Shown in pieces: positions 27,051 to 37,100 of a stretch of DNA of 64,000 nucleotides (its first letter is position 1; each line of letters opens with the position of its first letter). The notes beneath the pieces are model-generated. The model saw nothing but the letters and a program-made list of their open reading frames with translations, did not search any database and was not told where the DNA came from. The DNA is taken from positions 186,001 through 250,000 of the forward strand of contig NZ_JACRSW010000001.1 in the NCBI RefSeq assembly GCF_014384965.1, written 5' to 3'. The DNA is from Jutongia hominis (GTDB taxonomy: Bacteria; Bacillota; Clostridia; Lachnospirales; Lachnospiraceae). The position numbers and the translations under genes were made by a program.

Positions 27051-28154
27051 TTATTTTTCAGCGACGTTTTTTGATGTCTTAGAAACAGTACCATCTTCCT
27101 TTGCTGTCTGCTCTGCATCCTTTACATCTTCCGATGCTTCGTTGGCATCTTTATTAAAGAACTTATCTCTTACCTTTTGCTCTACTTCTGCTAAAATATC
27201 AGGATGTTCGATCAGATATGTCTTTGCATTCTCACGTCCCTGACCAATCTTATTGCCTTCATATGCATACCATGCACCGCTCTTTACAACAATACCTTCT
27301 TCTGCTGCCAGATCCAGAATCTCACCTTCACGCGAAATTCCCTCTCCATAAATAATATCAACTTCTGCTGTACGGAATGGAGGTGCAACTTTATTCTTCA
27401 CAACTTTGATCTTGGTACGGTTACCGATTGGTTCTCCATCTTTTTTGATCTGCTCTCCACGTCTGACTTCGAGTCTGACAGAGGAGTAATATTTTAAAGC
27501 TCGACCACCTGTCGTCGTCTCCGGATTACCAAACATCACACCGACTTTTTCACGTAACTGGTTAATAAATACAACGCTGCAGCTTGTCTTGCCGATCACA
27601 CCTGTTAATTTACGCAATGCCTGTGACATCAGTCTTGCCTGTAAACCAACATGACTGTCTCCCATATCACCCTCGATCTCAGCTTTCGGAACCAAAGCAG
27701 CAACCGAATCGACAATAACAATGTCAATCGCTGTAGAACGCACCATTGTCTCAGCAATCTCTAATGCCTGTTCGCCGGTATCCGGCTGTGAAATATAAAG
27801 ATTATCAATATCTACACCTATCTTCTTGGCATATATAGGATCTAACGCATGCTCTGCATCAATAAAACCGGCAATTCCACCTTGCTTTTGCACTTCGGCT
27901 ACCATATGTAATGCTACCGTTGTCTTACCACCGGATTCCGGTCCGTAAATCTCAATGATTCGTCCCTTCGGAATACCGCCTACTCCCAATGCCAGATCCA
28001 ACCCCAGTGAACCGGATGGTACAGTTTCTACATTCAAATGAGCAGTATCGCCCAGTTTCATAACAGATCCTTTTCCATACTGCTTTTCAATCTGTGCCAT
28101 TGCTGCCGCTAATGCTTTTTGTTTATTCTCATCAATCGTAACTTCTTTTGCCAT
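27051..28154 (-). CDS. recA: Recombinase RecA
   Basis: Central recombination and SOS protein. It has 367 residues. Walker A is GPESGGKT at 71-78; [24 protein letters not shown] loop L1/L2 text is visible near residue 195 ([17 protein letters not shown]), and the C-terminus is long and acidic with Lys and Ala. Upstream lie a consensus sigma-A promoter and a LexA box just downstream of the -10, so SOS repression is direct. recX follows. Confidence 0.99.
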   Translation of the reverse strand: MAKEVTIDENKQKALAAAMAQIEKQYGKGSVMKLGDTAHLNVETVPSGSLGLDLALGVGGIPKGRIIEIYGPESGGKTTVALHMVAEVQKQGGIAGFIDAEHALDPIYAKKIGVDIDNLYISQPDTGEQALEIAETMVRSTAIDIVIVDSVAALVPKAEIEGDMGDSHVGLQARLMSQALRKLTGVIGKTSCSVVFINQLREKVGVMFGNPETTTGGRALKYYSSVRLEVRRGEQIKKDGEPIGNRTKIKVVKNKVAPPFRTAEVDIIYGEGISREGEILDLAAEEGIVVKSGAWYAYEGNKIGQGRENAKTYLIEHPDILAEVEQKVRDKFFNKDANEASEDVKDAEQTAKEDGTVSKTSKNVAEK

Positions 28155-28205
28155 GTCATTTTCCTTTCTTGTCTGTTCTGTATTACGACTCTCCCCTTCA
28201 TTTTA

Positions 28206-28219
28206 CGAACAGATGTTCT
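28206..28219 (-). promoter_or_regulatory. LexA (SOS) box of recA
   Basis: CGAACAGATGTTCT, one base from the Gram-positive consensus CGAAC-N4-GTTCG. It lies between the -10 and the start codon. Confidence 0.85.
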
Positions 28220-28225
28220 TTTGGT

Positions 28226-28254
28226 ATCATAATCCATTTTCAGAATTCTGTCAA
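28226..28254 (-). promoter_or_regulatory. Promoter of recA
   Basis: Perfect TTGACA, 17 bases, TATGAT on the minus strand, with the LexA box starting 6 bases after the -10. Confidence 0.88.
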
Positions 28255-28436
28255 CTACTTTTCTACCGGCATTTGTATCTGCTTATAAAAAACTTTTCCA
28301 GCAGATACAAAAAAACTTATTTCTGCAATCTTTTCACAATGCTGTCTATGGCTGTCATTCATTCCGACAACATCGTTTAATGGAAACCTATCATAATTTT
28401 CCTTTCCCTGTCAATGGAAATAATCCACAAAGAAGA

Positions 28437-29552
28437 TCAGTTCGTTTTGTCCATATTGATCGTCCTGTATTTTTGTGTATACTCTGTCACATATTGTTGT
28501 GTGATCAAATGATATTTTTTCAATTCACGAAGTGTCTGCACAAACTCTTCTCCACTGATCGGAGCTGTCAACAATGCATCTAATGTGATCTCTACTTTTT
28601 CTTTATATCCCTCCAGGTTGATAATTCCGTTTTTACACAAAATACTATTGCGGTATACTTCTTTAAAATATTCATTAAAATATGTTGAAGATGTTACTTT
28701 ATCATCTACTAAAAATGCAACATCCGGAAGAAGAACACTTTGCAGATTAGCAACAGAGGTATTTGTCAGATAAATCCCCGGATCAATCCGAAATGTATTT
28801 TTCGTAAATTCCAGATTGCCCTGGTTATTTTTTTCTCTATATGCCGGAAGAAACGGCCGAAACATTTTACCGATAAAGGAATTATATTTATAAAAAGCAT
28901 AGTCCTTCTGCGGATCTGCAGGAACATTCTTTACCAGCAGAATTCCTTTGATATCCATTAAAGGCACTTCAAACTCTTCGACCTGTGCAGACATGATCAT
29001 AAAATGCAACATTGTATCGGTTCGCCATACAACAGCCGGTGATTGTTCAATCTGCTTTTCCGGATAAGAATCCACCATAACTTTTACATGAATCTGATTC
29101 ACTTTATGCTTTTTCATGTTTTTTTTCATTGTTTTGGCATCAACAGAATGTAAAAATTTTGTCTTTTCCTGTTCTTTTTTATAACGATTGCTCTTTTGTC
29201 TGCCTGTCTCCTGTTCTTTTTTTAAACGATCATTTCGCTCCTTTGAACCATTTTCCTGTTCTTTGGATGAATCCGAACTCTGCCCCTTTGATCCGTCTGC
29301 CGATTCTTTTACTTTTGGTTTCGAAGTTTTCTTCTTATGTGGTTTTTCAAGATCTTTTAATGATACAGACTGTGATGTAACCAGGCCTACAAAACCAAAG
29401 CCGGCTGCACCCGCTCCCAATGCAGGCATTCCAAGTGCAAGTGCTGCCGCAAGCAGGATTAGGGCTGCTGTTCCCAGCGCGATCACCGACCACAAAAAAA
29501 GTTTTGTTCTGAAATTTCCATGCACCAGGCTGTTTGCTATCTTTTGCAGCAT
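28437..29552 (-). CDS. Unrecognised membrane protein, 371 residues
   Basis: I do not recognise the family. Two N-terminal membrane segments (about residues 18-40 and 42-60, rich in Ala and Gly) are followed by a charged low-complexity stretch of about 75 residues with Lys, Glu, Ser and Gln, and a soluble C-terminal domain from about 150 (VKVMVDSYPEKQIEQSPAVV to the end). The start ATG directly follows the TAA of the DUF1653-type gene (TAAATG), so translation is coupled and the two proteins probably work together. Confidence 0.75.
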   Translation of the reverse strand: MLQKIANSLVHGNFRTKLFLWSVIALGTAALILLAAALALGMPALGAGAAGFGFVGLVTSQSVSLKDLEKPHKKKTSKPKVKESADGSKGQSSDSSKEQENGSKERNDRLKKEQETGRQKSNRYKKEQEKTKFLHSVDAKTMKKNMKKHKVNQIHVKVMVDSYPEKQIEQSPAVVWRTDTMLHFMIMSAQVEEFEVPLMDIKGILLVKNVPADPQKDYAFYKYNSFIGKMFRPFLPAYREKNNQGNLEFTKNTFRIDPGIYLTNTSVANLQSVLLPDVAFLVDDKVTSSTYFNEYFKEVYRNSILCKNGIINLEGYKEKVEITLDALLTAPISGEEFVQTLRELKKYHLITQQYVTEYTQKYRTINMDKTN

Positions 29553-30260
29553 TTAACGCAGTCTCCCTCCTTCATAATGTTCTAAAGCATCCAGACAATG
29601 CAGTATGGAATCATATTGTTCTTCTGCTGTTCCATCCTCTAATACAATGTCTAATGCAACCGCTATATTCATAAGCAGATTTTTTGTCAGATATTTTTTT
29701 AAGCCTTTAAAGATTTCTCTTTTCTGATGAAAGCTTTCTGCATCCAGAAGCTGCATCATCCCCATTGTTCCAATCTCTTTAGCACTCATTTTATCCTCAA
29801 GGAATTTTTCCGCCCTTCCTTCCAGAAAGATGTCATGAAGTTCTTCCTTTGAAAATTCTTTCAAACTATTCGCCGGCTGTTTTATATCTTCTGTATGCAA
29901 AGATTTTTCTGTAGGTTCCTTCTTTTGCAATTTATTTGTCAAAACACTGGCTGCCTGCTCATTTTTATACCCATCTTCCTGCAATGAACATTCTATCTGT
30001 CTCTTTTGTATATCGGATTGTAATCCCTCCGGCATAATTCGTTCAAAACGATACTTCTGTGAGGCATTTGGATATTTTCCCGTATCAACCGGTGCCATAA
30101 AATTTTCATAATTTCTGACCCAGCATTCATATGGCGGATACATTCCCTGGTAAACTACAATTTTGTCTAATGTTTCACTATCTTTTGCAATCTCTCTTAT
30201 CTGATATACATTTCCTTTAAAATGTCTGTAAAATTCTCCTATCTGTAATTCTCTTTCCAT
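29553..30260 (-). CDS. DUF1653-domain protein
   Basis: A 235-residue protein. Residues 1-75 follow the DUF1653 plan: IGEFYRHFKGNVYQIREIA, SETLDKIVVYQGMYPPYECW and YRFERIMPEG. The middle is charged and probably disordered; the C-terminal part (EELHDIFLEGRAEKFLEDK to the end) is helical. The family's function is unknown. The ATG at 30260 is chosen; a GTG at 30269 is possible. The stop abuts the next gene's ATG. Confidence 0.78.
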   Translation of the reverse strand: MERELQIGEFYRHFKGNVYQIREIAKDSETLDKIVVYQGMYPPYECWVRNYENFMAPVDTGKYPNASQKYRFERIMPEGLQSDIQKRQIECSLQEDGYKNEQAASVLTNKLQKKEPTEKSLHTEDIKQPANSLKEFSKEELHDIFLEGRAEKFLEDKMSAKEIGTMGMMQLLDAESFHQKREIFKGLKKYLTKNLLMNIAVALDIVLEDGTAEEQYDSILHCLDALEHYEGGRLR

Positions 30261-30291
30261 ATATACCACTCTTTTCTGTCAAAATAAAGCA

Positions 30292-30397
30292 AGGTGTCAA
30301 AAAATACATTATCTTCCGGCTGTTCCTTTTGCTTTACATATAAAACATACTAACAACAATCACATCCGCCAATCTTAGCAACGTACTTTTGACACCT
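30292..30397. repeat. Wide inverted repeat around the intergenic region
   Basis: AGGTGTCAAAA at 30292-30302 is exactly complementary to TTTTGACACCT at 30387-30397, 84 bases apart. Each arm contains TTGACA, so these may be two divergent or tandem -35 elements rather than one hairpin. Confidence 0.5.
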
Positions 30398-30405
30398 CGA
30401 AATCA

Positions 30406-31695
30406 TTAGTGAAGTTTTTTCATTCCTTCTGATTTTAAGTTTTTAATCTTTTCTACCAGTTTTTCTGATACAGAACCAATCTTCTTTGTCGAAATCTTAC
30501 ACTGCTGCATAACCTTTCCAAGATTGTCCATATTTTCCTTTGTAACACGTCCGCTCTCTGCATTTTCCTGAGCAAATTGTGCAAGGTTTTCAACACCTTC
30601 TGCGATCACATTCTTATGCTCATCAAGATCAGATACCTCCCGATCTATCTCATCAATTGCAGAACCGACTCTCTTGATCTCGGAATTTAATGTACCGAAA
30701 ACAGACTCTGTATCTTTAATCTTCTCATCCTGCTTTTCAAAAGCTTCGGATACTTTCTTGGTAATCTCTACACTTGTATTTGAATTTGCAATCAGACCGT
30801 TAACGATCTCGCTGATATGTTCTGTTGATTCTCTGGACTGGTCAGCCAGCTCACGAATCTGTTCTGCTACAACAGCAAAACCTTTTCCATTCTCACCTGC
30901 TCTGGCTGCTTCAATACTTGCATTCAGTGCAAGAAGATTTGTCTGATTGGAAATGCCGGCAATAATACCTGTCACCTTCTGGATCTCCTGTGCAGACTCG
31001 TTGGTACGTGTTGTCTGTGTGCCAACTTCTTCCATTGCATGTCCGCTTTCTTCACTGATATCTACAAGTTCTTTCATGATCTCGGATGCAGCATGATTGC
31101 AATCTAATACCGTATCTACACTTTGCTTTAATGATTCCACATTATTTAAGATATGATCCACACCCTCACTGATCTGCTCTGTCATCTTCTTGATATCACT
31201 TACTTTGTCTGCCTGGATCGATGTATTATCTGTGATTATTTCTACTGCACTATTGGTACTATCCGCTACTTCATTCATGTTTTCAAACATCTGTGCAAAT
31301 TCACCGGAAACTTCCTCTAATTCTGAAGTTGCGATGCGGATCGCACTGATCGTTTCCGCAAATGTTTCAACATTGGACTGAATTTCTCTTGCTACTTTGC
31401 CAATCTCATCATCTCTTGAAGATAATTTTTCCATCTTTTTAGCAACCACCGAGTTTTTTCGGATTGTTTCTCCGGTGATGGCAGCCTGAAACGGAAGCAG
31501 TAAAACTTTAAAAATGTTGTATATAATAAAAAATGCGATTGCCGCAACAATTGCATTTAATACAAATGCAATTGCCGTCTTGATCACTCCATACTGAAGC
31601 AACTCATAAATGATTCCCTGTATGATCAGAAACGGAAGCACAACCGCTAAAATCCCACCGATCAGTTTCCCTTTGACATTATTATGTTTTTCCAT
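30406..31695 (-). CDS. Methyl-accepting chemotaxis protein without extracytoplasmic sensor
   Basis: A 429-residue chemoreceptor. Two membrane segments (about residues 10-35 and 42-65) are joined by only a few residues, so there is no outside ligand-binding domain. A short HAMP-like or linker region leads to the signalling coiled coil with the conserved hairpin tip GIIAGISNQTNLLALNASIE, followed by AARAGENGKGFAVVAEQIRE. It may sense membrane state or cytoplasmic signals. GAGGAG before the ATG at 31695 sets the start. The SCIFF maturase gene is 70 bases upstream. No che genes in the window. Confidence 0.92.
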   Translation of the reverse strand: MEKHNNVKGKLIGGILAVVLPFLIIQGIIYELLQYGVIKTAIAFVLNAIVAAIAFFIIYNIFKVLLLPFQAAITGETIRKNSVVAKKMEKLSSRDDEIGKVAREIQSNVETFAETISAIRIATSELEEVSGEFAQMFENMNEVADSTNSAVEIITDNTSIQADKVSDIKKMTEQISEGVDHILNNVESLKQSVDTVLDCNHAASEIMKELVDISEESGHAMEEVGTQTTRTNESAQEIQKVTGIIAGISNQTNLLALNASIEAARAGENGKGFAVVAEQIRELADQSRESTEHISEIVNGLIANSNTSVEITKKVSEAFEKQDEKIKDTESVFGTLNSEIKRVGSAIDEIDREVSDLDEHKNVIAEGVENLAQFAQENAESGRVTKENMDNLGKVMQQCKISTKKIGSVSEKLVEKIKNLKSEGMKKLH

Positions 31696-31765
31696 AATTC
31701 TCCTCTTTTCTACGCATTTTGTGAATTTTGACAGTGCCAATGCGTAATGCTCTGTCTTTTGTGAA

Positions 31766-33130
31766 TTATGCTTCTAATTGTTCTAATACTTTCATCAGAA
31801 TTGCACATTCAATACGCTTTCTCTGAATCTTGCAAGACAGCTCATATGCTTTATGGATATCACCATTGAATACAAAGTTATTCGCATTGCATCCACCGCT
31901 GCAATAAAATCTTGCCCAGCATTCCTGACAGGCAGGCTTCGAATAAACATGACATCCTGCAAATTCCTTTTTGATATCATTGTTAAAGGTACCTTCTTCG
32001 ATATTCCCCATTTTATATTCATCATGACCTACAAACTGATGACATGGATAAATATCTCCATCCGGTGTGATCGATACATATTCATTACCGCTTCCGCAGC
32101 CACGAAGTCTTTTGATCACGCATGGTCCCTGATCCAGATCGATCATGAAATGGAAGAAATTGATATGCTTTCCGCTTTTCCTGATCGCACCGATCCGGTC
32201 TACTAATTTATCATATTCCGCATAAATCTGATCCAGATCTTCTTCCGTAATGGCATAAGCTTCTTCCGGCGATTCAATAACCGGTTCAACGGAAATTTCG
32301 TCAAAACCGGCTTCATACAAATGCATAACATCTTCCGAGAAATCAAGATTATACTTTGTATACGTTCCTCTGACATAATATTCCTTGTCACCACGTCCAT
32401 CTACTAACTTTTTAAATTTCGGAAGAATTCTGTCATAACATCCGCTTCCATCTACACGGACGCGCATACGGTCATTAACTTCTTTACGTCCATCGATTGA
32501 AAGAACAACATTATACATCTCTTTATTGATATAATCGATCGTATCATCATCAAGAAGCATACCATTTGTCGTAATGGTGAAACGGAAATTCTTATGATAT
32601 TCCTCTTCTTTGCTTCTTGCATACTCAACGATCTGCTTAACAACATCAAAGTTCATCAATGGCTCTCCGCCAAAGAAATCAACTTCAAGATTTTCTCTTC
32701 CCACTGACTTTTCAAGCAGGAAATCTATCGCAGCTTTTCCAACCTCAAACGGCATCAGTTTACGTCCTTTTCCAAAGTCACCGGTCGATGCAAAACAATA
32801 CTTACAGCGAAGATTACAGTCATGCGAAATATGCAAACACATTGCTTTGATCGGTGATTCTACAACTGTCTTAGAATAATCGCCGTAGACATCATCACTA
32901 TATAACAATTTGTTATCGTACAATTCTAAAATATCCGCATATGCTTCCTTTATCTCTTCTTCTGTATAATTTTCTTTTAAAATATCCATAACATTTTTAG
33001 GACATTCTTTTTCAAATGGCGGTTCTGCATGATCTAACAGATCAAATGTAACATCATCGATCACATGCACTCCACCGCTATTGGTATCTAATAAAATACA
33101 AATATCTTTTGCTTTAAATTTATGAATCAT
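31766..33130 (-). CDS. SCIFF peptide maturase, radical SAM with SPASM domain
   Basis: Installs thioether cross-links in the SCIFF precursor encoded just upstream (family knowledge: ranthipeptide pathway). It has 454 residues. An N-terminal peptide-recognition region of about 95 residues precedes the radical SAM core with the 4Fe-4S motif CNLRCKYC. The SPASM region has CGSGNEYVSITPDGDIYPC and CQECWARFYCSGGCNANN, giving auxiliary clusters. The gene is separated from the peptide gene by about 220 bases with a perfect 13-bp inverted repeat. Clostridia carry this pair almost universally. Confidence 0.96.
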   Translation of the reverse strand: MIHKFKAKDICILLDTNSGGVHVIDDVTFDLLDHAEPPFEKECPKNVMDILKENYTEEEIKEAYADILELYDNKLLYSDDVYGDYSKTVVESPIKAMCLHISHDCNLRCKYCFASTGDFGKGRKLMPFEVGKAAIDFLLEKSVGRENLEVDFFGGEPLMNFDVVKQIVEYARSKEEEYHKNFRFTITTNGMLLDDDTIDYINKEMYNVVLSIDGRKEVNDRMRVRVDGSGCYDRILPKFKKLVDGRGDKEYYVRGTYTKYNLDFSEDVMHLYEAGFDEISVEPVIESPEEAYAITEEDLDQIYAEYDKLVDRIGAIRKSGKHINFFHFMIDLDQGPCVIKRLRGCGSGNEYVSITPDGDIYPCHQFVGHDEYKMGNIEEGTFNNDIKKEFAGCHVYSKPACQECWARFYCSGGCNANNFVFNGDIHKAYELSCKIQRKRIECAILMKVLEQLEA

Positions 33131-33239
33131 TTTTACCTCATTTCTCTATCTGATCAAATTGCAAAATATACTTTGAACAGCCTGCACAACGAACCCACTA
33201 TACAGGACAGACAATTTGGCAATTTAATCTATATTAGAA

Positions 33240-33270
33240 TAGCTGTTATGAGCAACTCTCATAACAGCTA
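33240..33270. repeat. Perfect 13-bp inverted repeat between SCIFF peptide and maturase
   Basis: TAGCTGTTATGAG and CTCATAACAGCTA around a 5-base loop. On the minus strand only a weak T/A stretch follows, so it may be a partial terminator or stability hairpin that makes more precursor than enzyme. Confidence 0.8.
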
Positions 33271-33349
33271 TCGTATTCTTTTCGTATCATGCGATATGGT
33301 TCTTATGTTCCATATCTTAGAAAATAAAAAATGTCAAACCTAACCGGAA

Positions 33350-33499
33350 TTATTTATTTTCCTCGTTTGCACACTTCTGGTTACCTACTGTACAAGATGT
33401 CTTACATGCTGACTGACATGATGCCTGACATTTTCCACAGCCACCTTTTTTTGCTGTTGCGCTTAAGTTTGCCTTATTGATTGTTTTGATATGTTTCAT
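33350..33499 (-). CDS. SCIFF ranthipeptide precursor (six Cys in forty-five)
   Basis: A 49-residue peptide, MKHIKTINKANLSATAKKGG then six cysteines in the next 23 residues (GGC, GKC, ASC, SAC, TSC, QKC). Length, leader and cysteine spacing are those of SCIFF, the substrate of the radical-SAM maturase next door. Thioether links between cysteines and neighbouring residues are expected; the product's role is unknown. The frame extends 22 codons upstream, but GGAGG lies before the ATG at 33499. Confidence 0.96.
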   Translation of the reverse strand: MKHIKTINKANLSATAKKGGCGKCQASCQSACKTSCTVGNQKCANEENK

Positions 33500-33580
33500 T
33501 TTAGTATCCTCCATACGTTTTATGTATTTGCGCATTAGTAATAACGCAGTTATTATTTTTAACAATAATCATACAAGAAT

Positions 33581-33608
33581 ATTGTATCACATTATAATTT
33601 TTTTTCAA
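33581..33608 (-). promoter_or_regulatory. Promoter of the SCIFF peptide gene
   Basis: TTGAAA, 16 bases, TACAAT on the minus strand. The leader of about 75 bases has a small hairpin (TAATAAC/GTTATTA). Confidence 0.65.
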
Positions 33609-33629
33609 CCTTTTCTCCAAAAACTACCA

Positions 33630-33658
33630 ACATATTTTTTCTGTTCTATCACATACTA
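33630..33658 (+). promoter_or_regulatory. Forespore (sigma-G/F-type) promoter of the SASP gene
   Basis: ACATA, 17 bases, CATACTA. The -10 fits the sigma-G consensus CATNHTA exactly and the -35 fits gHATR in four of five bases. Confidence 0.65.
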
Positions 33659-33664
33659 GTATCA

Positions 33665-33728
33665 GATAAGAAATTTCTTATCCCGTCAATCAACGCGATA
33701 TCAATCTTTTCGTGATTCGTCGAAAAGA
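33665..33728 (+). other. Two leader hairpins before the SASP gene
   Basis: A perfect palindrome GATAAGAAATTTCTTATC (33665-33682) and an 8-bp hairpin TCTTTTCG/CGAAAAGA (33705-33712 with 33721-33728). They would sit in the 5' leader and may stabilise the message during spore formation. Confidence 0.6.
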
Positions 33729-33759
33729 ATCAAATCGCTAAAAAAAGGAGGAAAAAATC

Positions 33760-33966
33760 ATGACAAATAATCAGAGTTCAAGAATGGAAGTACCACAGGC
33801 AAAAGCAGCTATGGACAAGTTCAAAATGGAAGTTGCAAACGAGTTAGGTGTGCCTCTCAAACAGGGTTACAACGGTGACCTTACTTCCGCACAGAACGGT
33901 TCTGTCGGTGGTGAGATGGTTCGTCAGATGATCAAACGTCAGGAAGAAGAAATGTCAGGAAGATAG
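33760..33966 (+). CDS. Small acid-soluble spore protein, alpha/beta type
   Basis: Coats and protects spore DNA and is cut by the Gpr protease at germination. It has 68 residues. KFKMEVANELGVPL gives the protease region and NGSVGGEMVRQMIKRQEE the DNA-binding signature. AAGGAGG is seven to ten bases before the ATG. It has a forespore promoter, two leader hairpins and a terminator of its own, so it is a single-gene unit. It is much closer to the family standard than the SASP-like protein at 4591. Confidence 0.97.
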   Translation: MTNNQSSRMEVPQAKAAMDKFKMEVANELGVPLKQGYNGDLTSAQNGSVGGEMVRQMIKRQEEEMSGR

Positions 33967-33993
33967 TTTTTCTTTTTGATCAATATCATCTCT

Positions 33994-34032
33994 GTTTCAT
34001 AAGGATCTGACAAGTTCATTTTCTTATGAAAC
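33994..34032. repeat. 10-bp inverted repeat after the SASP stop
   Basis: GTTTCATAAG and CTTATGAAAC, separated by 19 bases, precede the terminator. Probably a 3' stabilising hairpin. Confidence 0.6.
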
Positions 34033-34037
34033 AACAC

Positions 34038-34080
34038 AAAGAGAGGCGACATACTCTTTCGTATGCCACCTCTCTTTTTC
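34038..34080 (+). terminator. Intrinsic terminator of the SASP gene
   Basis: AGAGAGG and CATAC pair with GTATG and CCTCTCT across an internal loop, followed by TTTTT. Confidence 0.88.
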
Positions 34081-34168
34081 TTATCCATGTTATCTGACTT
34101 TTTCTTATCATGTATGCAGATGAGTTATATTTAGGAGTTCATCATTCAAAAGCCATCTAAACATTTGA

Positions 34169-37100
34169 TTATTTTAATGAAATATTTGATACGGTAGGAG
34201 TTGCTGTACCTGAACCAAGTTCTACATTCAGTGAGATCGTAGCTCCTGCAGCAAGATAGCTGTCCCATCCCGGATTGCTGATCGTGTAACTGTTTGTTCC
34301 TACATTTGTTAATGTACCACTCCAGCAGTTTTTGATCGAACGATCACAATCAAATGATACCGTCCATCCATCGGAAAACGTCTTACCTGTTGTATTTTTA
34401 ATAGTGATTGTAGCAAGTCCGCCTGTTCCCCAGTCACCTGTTACTTTGATATCACCCTGTAAAGTTCCGGCATCCGGTGCTGTTGTCGGTGCCACTGTTG
34501 GTGCTACTGTTGGTGCAACTGTTGGCGCTACTGTCGGTGCCACTGTTGGTGCTACTGTTGGTGCAACTGTTGGTGCCACTGTTGGTGCTATTGTAGGCGC
34601 TACTGTTGGTGCTACTGTTGGTGCTGTTGTAGGCACTGTTGTCGGTGCTACTGTTGGTTTTGCTGTACGGTCTGAGATAGAAAGACTTACGATCTTACCA
34701 CCATTCCATGTATACAGACAAATATATGAAACCGTTGATGACTTTTTAATCTTTAATGCGTCTTTTAACTCTGCTGCAGTACAAGTAGCAGTTACAACGT
34801 CTGTTGGATTACTTGCTGCATTATATGATGTGCCGGAATTCCAACCGCCATCTACGGAAGCTCCCCATGACATCACACCCCAGTTACCATGTGATGCATC
34901 TGTACAGGTATACTGTAATGTGATCACATCATCATCTGCTGCTTTTGTCAACCAGCTTGCATCCCATGTTTCGTATTTGTTTGTCTCATTGGTGCAAAGT
35001 ACTTTTGAACCGGTTGCCGGTGCTGTTGTTGGCGCTACCGTTGGTTTTACTGTCGGTGCTACCGTTGGTTTTACTGTCGGTGCCGTTGTTGGTGCTACCG
35101 TTGGTTTTACTGTCGGTGCTACTGTAGGTGCTACCGTTGGTTTTACTGTCGGTGCCGTTGTTGGTGCTACCGTTGGTGCCACTGTTGGTTCTGTTGTTGG
35201 TGCCGTTGTTGCTTCTCCACCTGTAGAGCCACCTTTGATATCTGATACACTAAAGTTGATTGTTAATGTATTTTCTGTCTGATAAGATGCATTATTGAAA
35301 TATGCAATATAATTCCAATTCTGTACCGTTACATCATTTACATGTGTATTTGCCCATACATTAATGAATGAAAAGTTAAAGATCGGATTAGAAAGTCCGT
35401 CTTCTGAACCTTTACTTAAGCTTGTATCATAAGTAAAAGTATCGTTCTTCATGCTGTATGTCTTGCCATTTAAAGTAAATGATTTTACTTTGATCTTAGC
35501 ATAGTCAAATGCAGATGCATCTTCTTCTCCTACGCTGATATCACGGATATATAAAGAACCAATATTCTTTAACTGCTCCTCTGTTGCTTTTAATGAAACA
35601 GAATACTCTCCACCGGCTGATGTAATTTCTGCTACATCATCACTGATAACTGATTTCCAGCTTGAAGTTTCTAACAGATACATCTTTGCACGAATGCTTG
35701 TTGGTCTTGGAACCGTTACTTTACAAGTTGCTTTGTATCCGTTCGGAACGCTTGCTGTGATCGTGCAGGTTCCTGTAGAAACAGCACTAACCTGTCCCTT
35801 GGAATTAACTGTTGCTACATCTTCATCGCTTGATGTCCATGTAATCTTATCCTTGCTGTCTGCTGGTGTTAATGTAGCAGTAAGTGTCTGCTTTCCACCT
35901 CCAACTGCTAAGGTAAGTGATGTTTTGTCCAATGTAATTCCTGTTGCGGTTGCCTCTGAAGTATCACCATAGATCTCCATGATTCCATCAATGACAGACT
36001 GCTGTGTTACTTTATAGGTATAGCGATCAAAAAGTCCAAAGCCATATTCACCATTGTAACCATTATCCCAATATACAGGAATCAATCCATACATATCAGA
36101 ATAGTAACAAACTTTTTGTGCAAATTCTTTTCTGTTGGCTGTGCTTGCCGAATCATAGTTTGATTTGTCAATCGAACCATATTCACCGATCACAACCGGA
36201 TATCCTTTTGCAACAAATTTATCATGCATTTTCTTAAACTGGGATTTCATATAAGTCTCATCACCCCAGCTTGCTACTTTAGAACTGTTTGTAGCAGTAT
36301 CACCCCACTGTGTTACTGCGCCGGATTCTGTTCCGCAGAATTCCCAAGGATCATAGTAATGAACAGAAACCATGATTCTCTTTTCACCTGATCCGATCTT
36401 GCTTGACAAATAATTATCTGTAGGAAGTTTAAATCCATAATCATCTGCTGTATAGTTAATATTTGTATTCCAGCCAGGGATCAATAACCATCTCATATCA
36501 TTGTTTCCGCCTGTCTGACGAACGGTATCTACGAAAATCTGGTTGTATGCATTAATATTAGCATATGCACTTGAACTTGGATTTCCATAAGTTCCGTCAA
36601 ACTCTTCATTCATTGACTCGAATACTAAATGCTCATCATAATCTTTAAATCTTGTTGCAATCTGTTTCCAGCATGCAGCGTATTTCTTCTTTATCGCTGT
36701 CTGGTCTGCGTTGCCGCAAAGCAGCCAGCCACCATCAATTGAAGTATATCCGTCTCCATGCATATTGACAATTGCATATAAGCCATTGTCTACACACATA
36801 TCAACAACCTGCTGTACTCTGTCAAGCCAAGCGGAATCGATCGTATAATTGGAATCATTTCCAATCTTGCTCAAATATGATACAGGAATTCGAATAGACT
36901 TGAATCCGGCATCCTTTACAGCAAGGATCAGATCTTCTGTGATCGTCGGATTACCCCATTTTGTTTCTTCCGGTGTACCGCCAACAGCCGACTCCAACTG
37001 GTTACCCAGATTCCATCCAGCCCCCATTGCTGCTGTCATCCGGCTCTGGTTCAGGTTGTTAAATGAACCGCCTGCCGCTTTTACTGTCTTTGTGTTTGTT

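Noticed and set aside
28272..28311. Inverted repeat TTTGTATCTGC/GCAGATACAAA as terminator before recA
   Set aside because: The arms are real but no T-run follows the stem on either strand; on the minus strand the T-run comes before it. Left without a function.
34332..35282. 316-codon plus-strand frame
   Set aside because: It is antisense to the PT linkers of the cellulase; its GATVGAT-type repeats mirror the linker codons.
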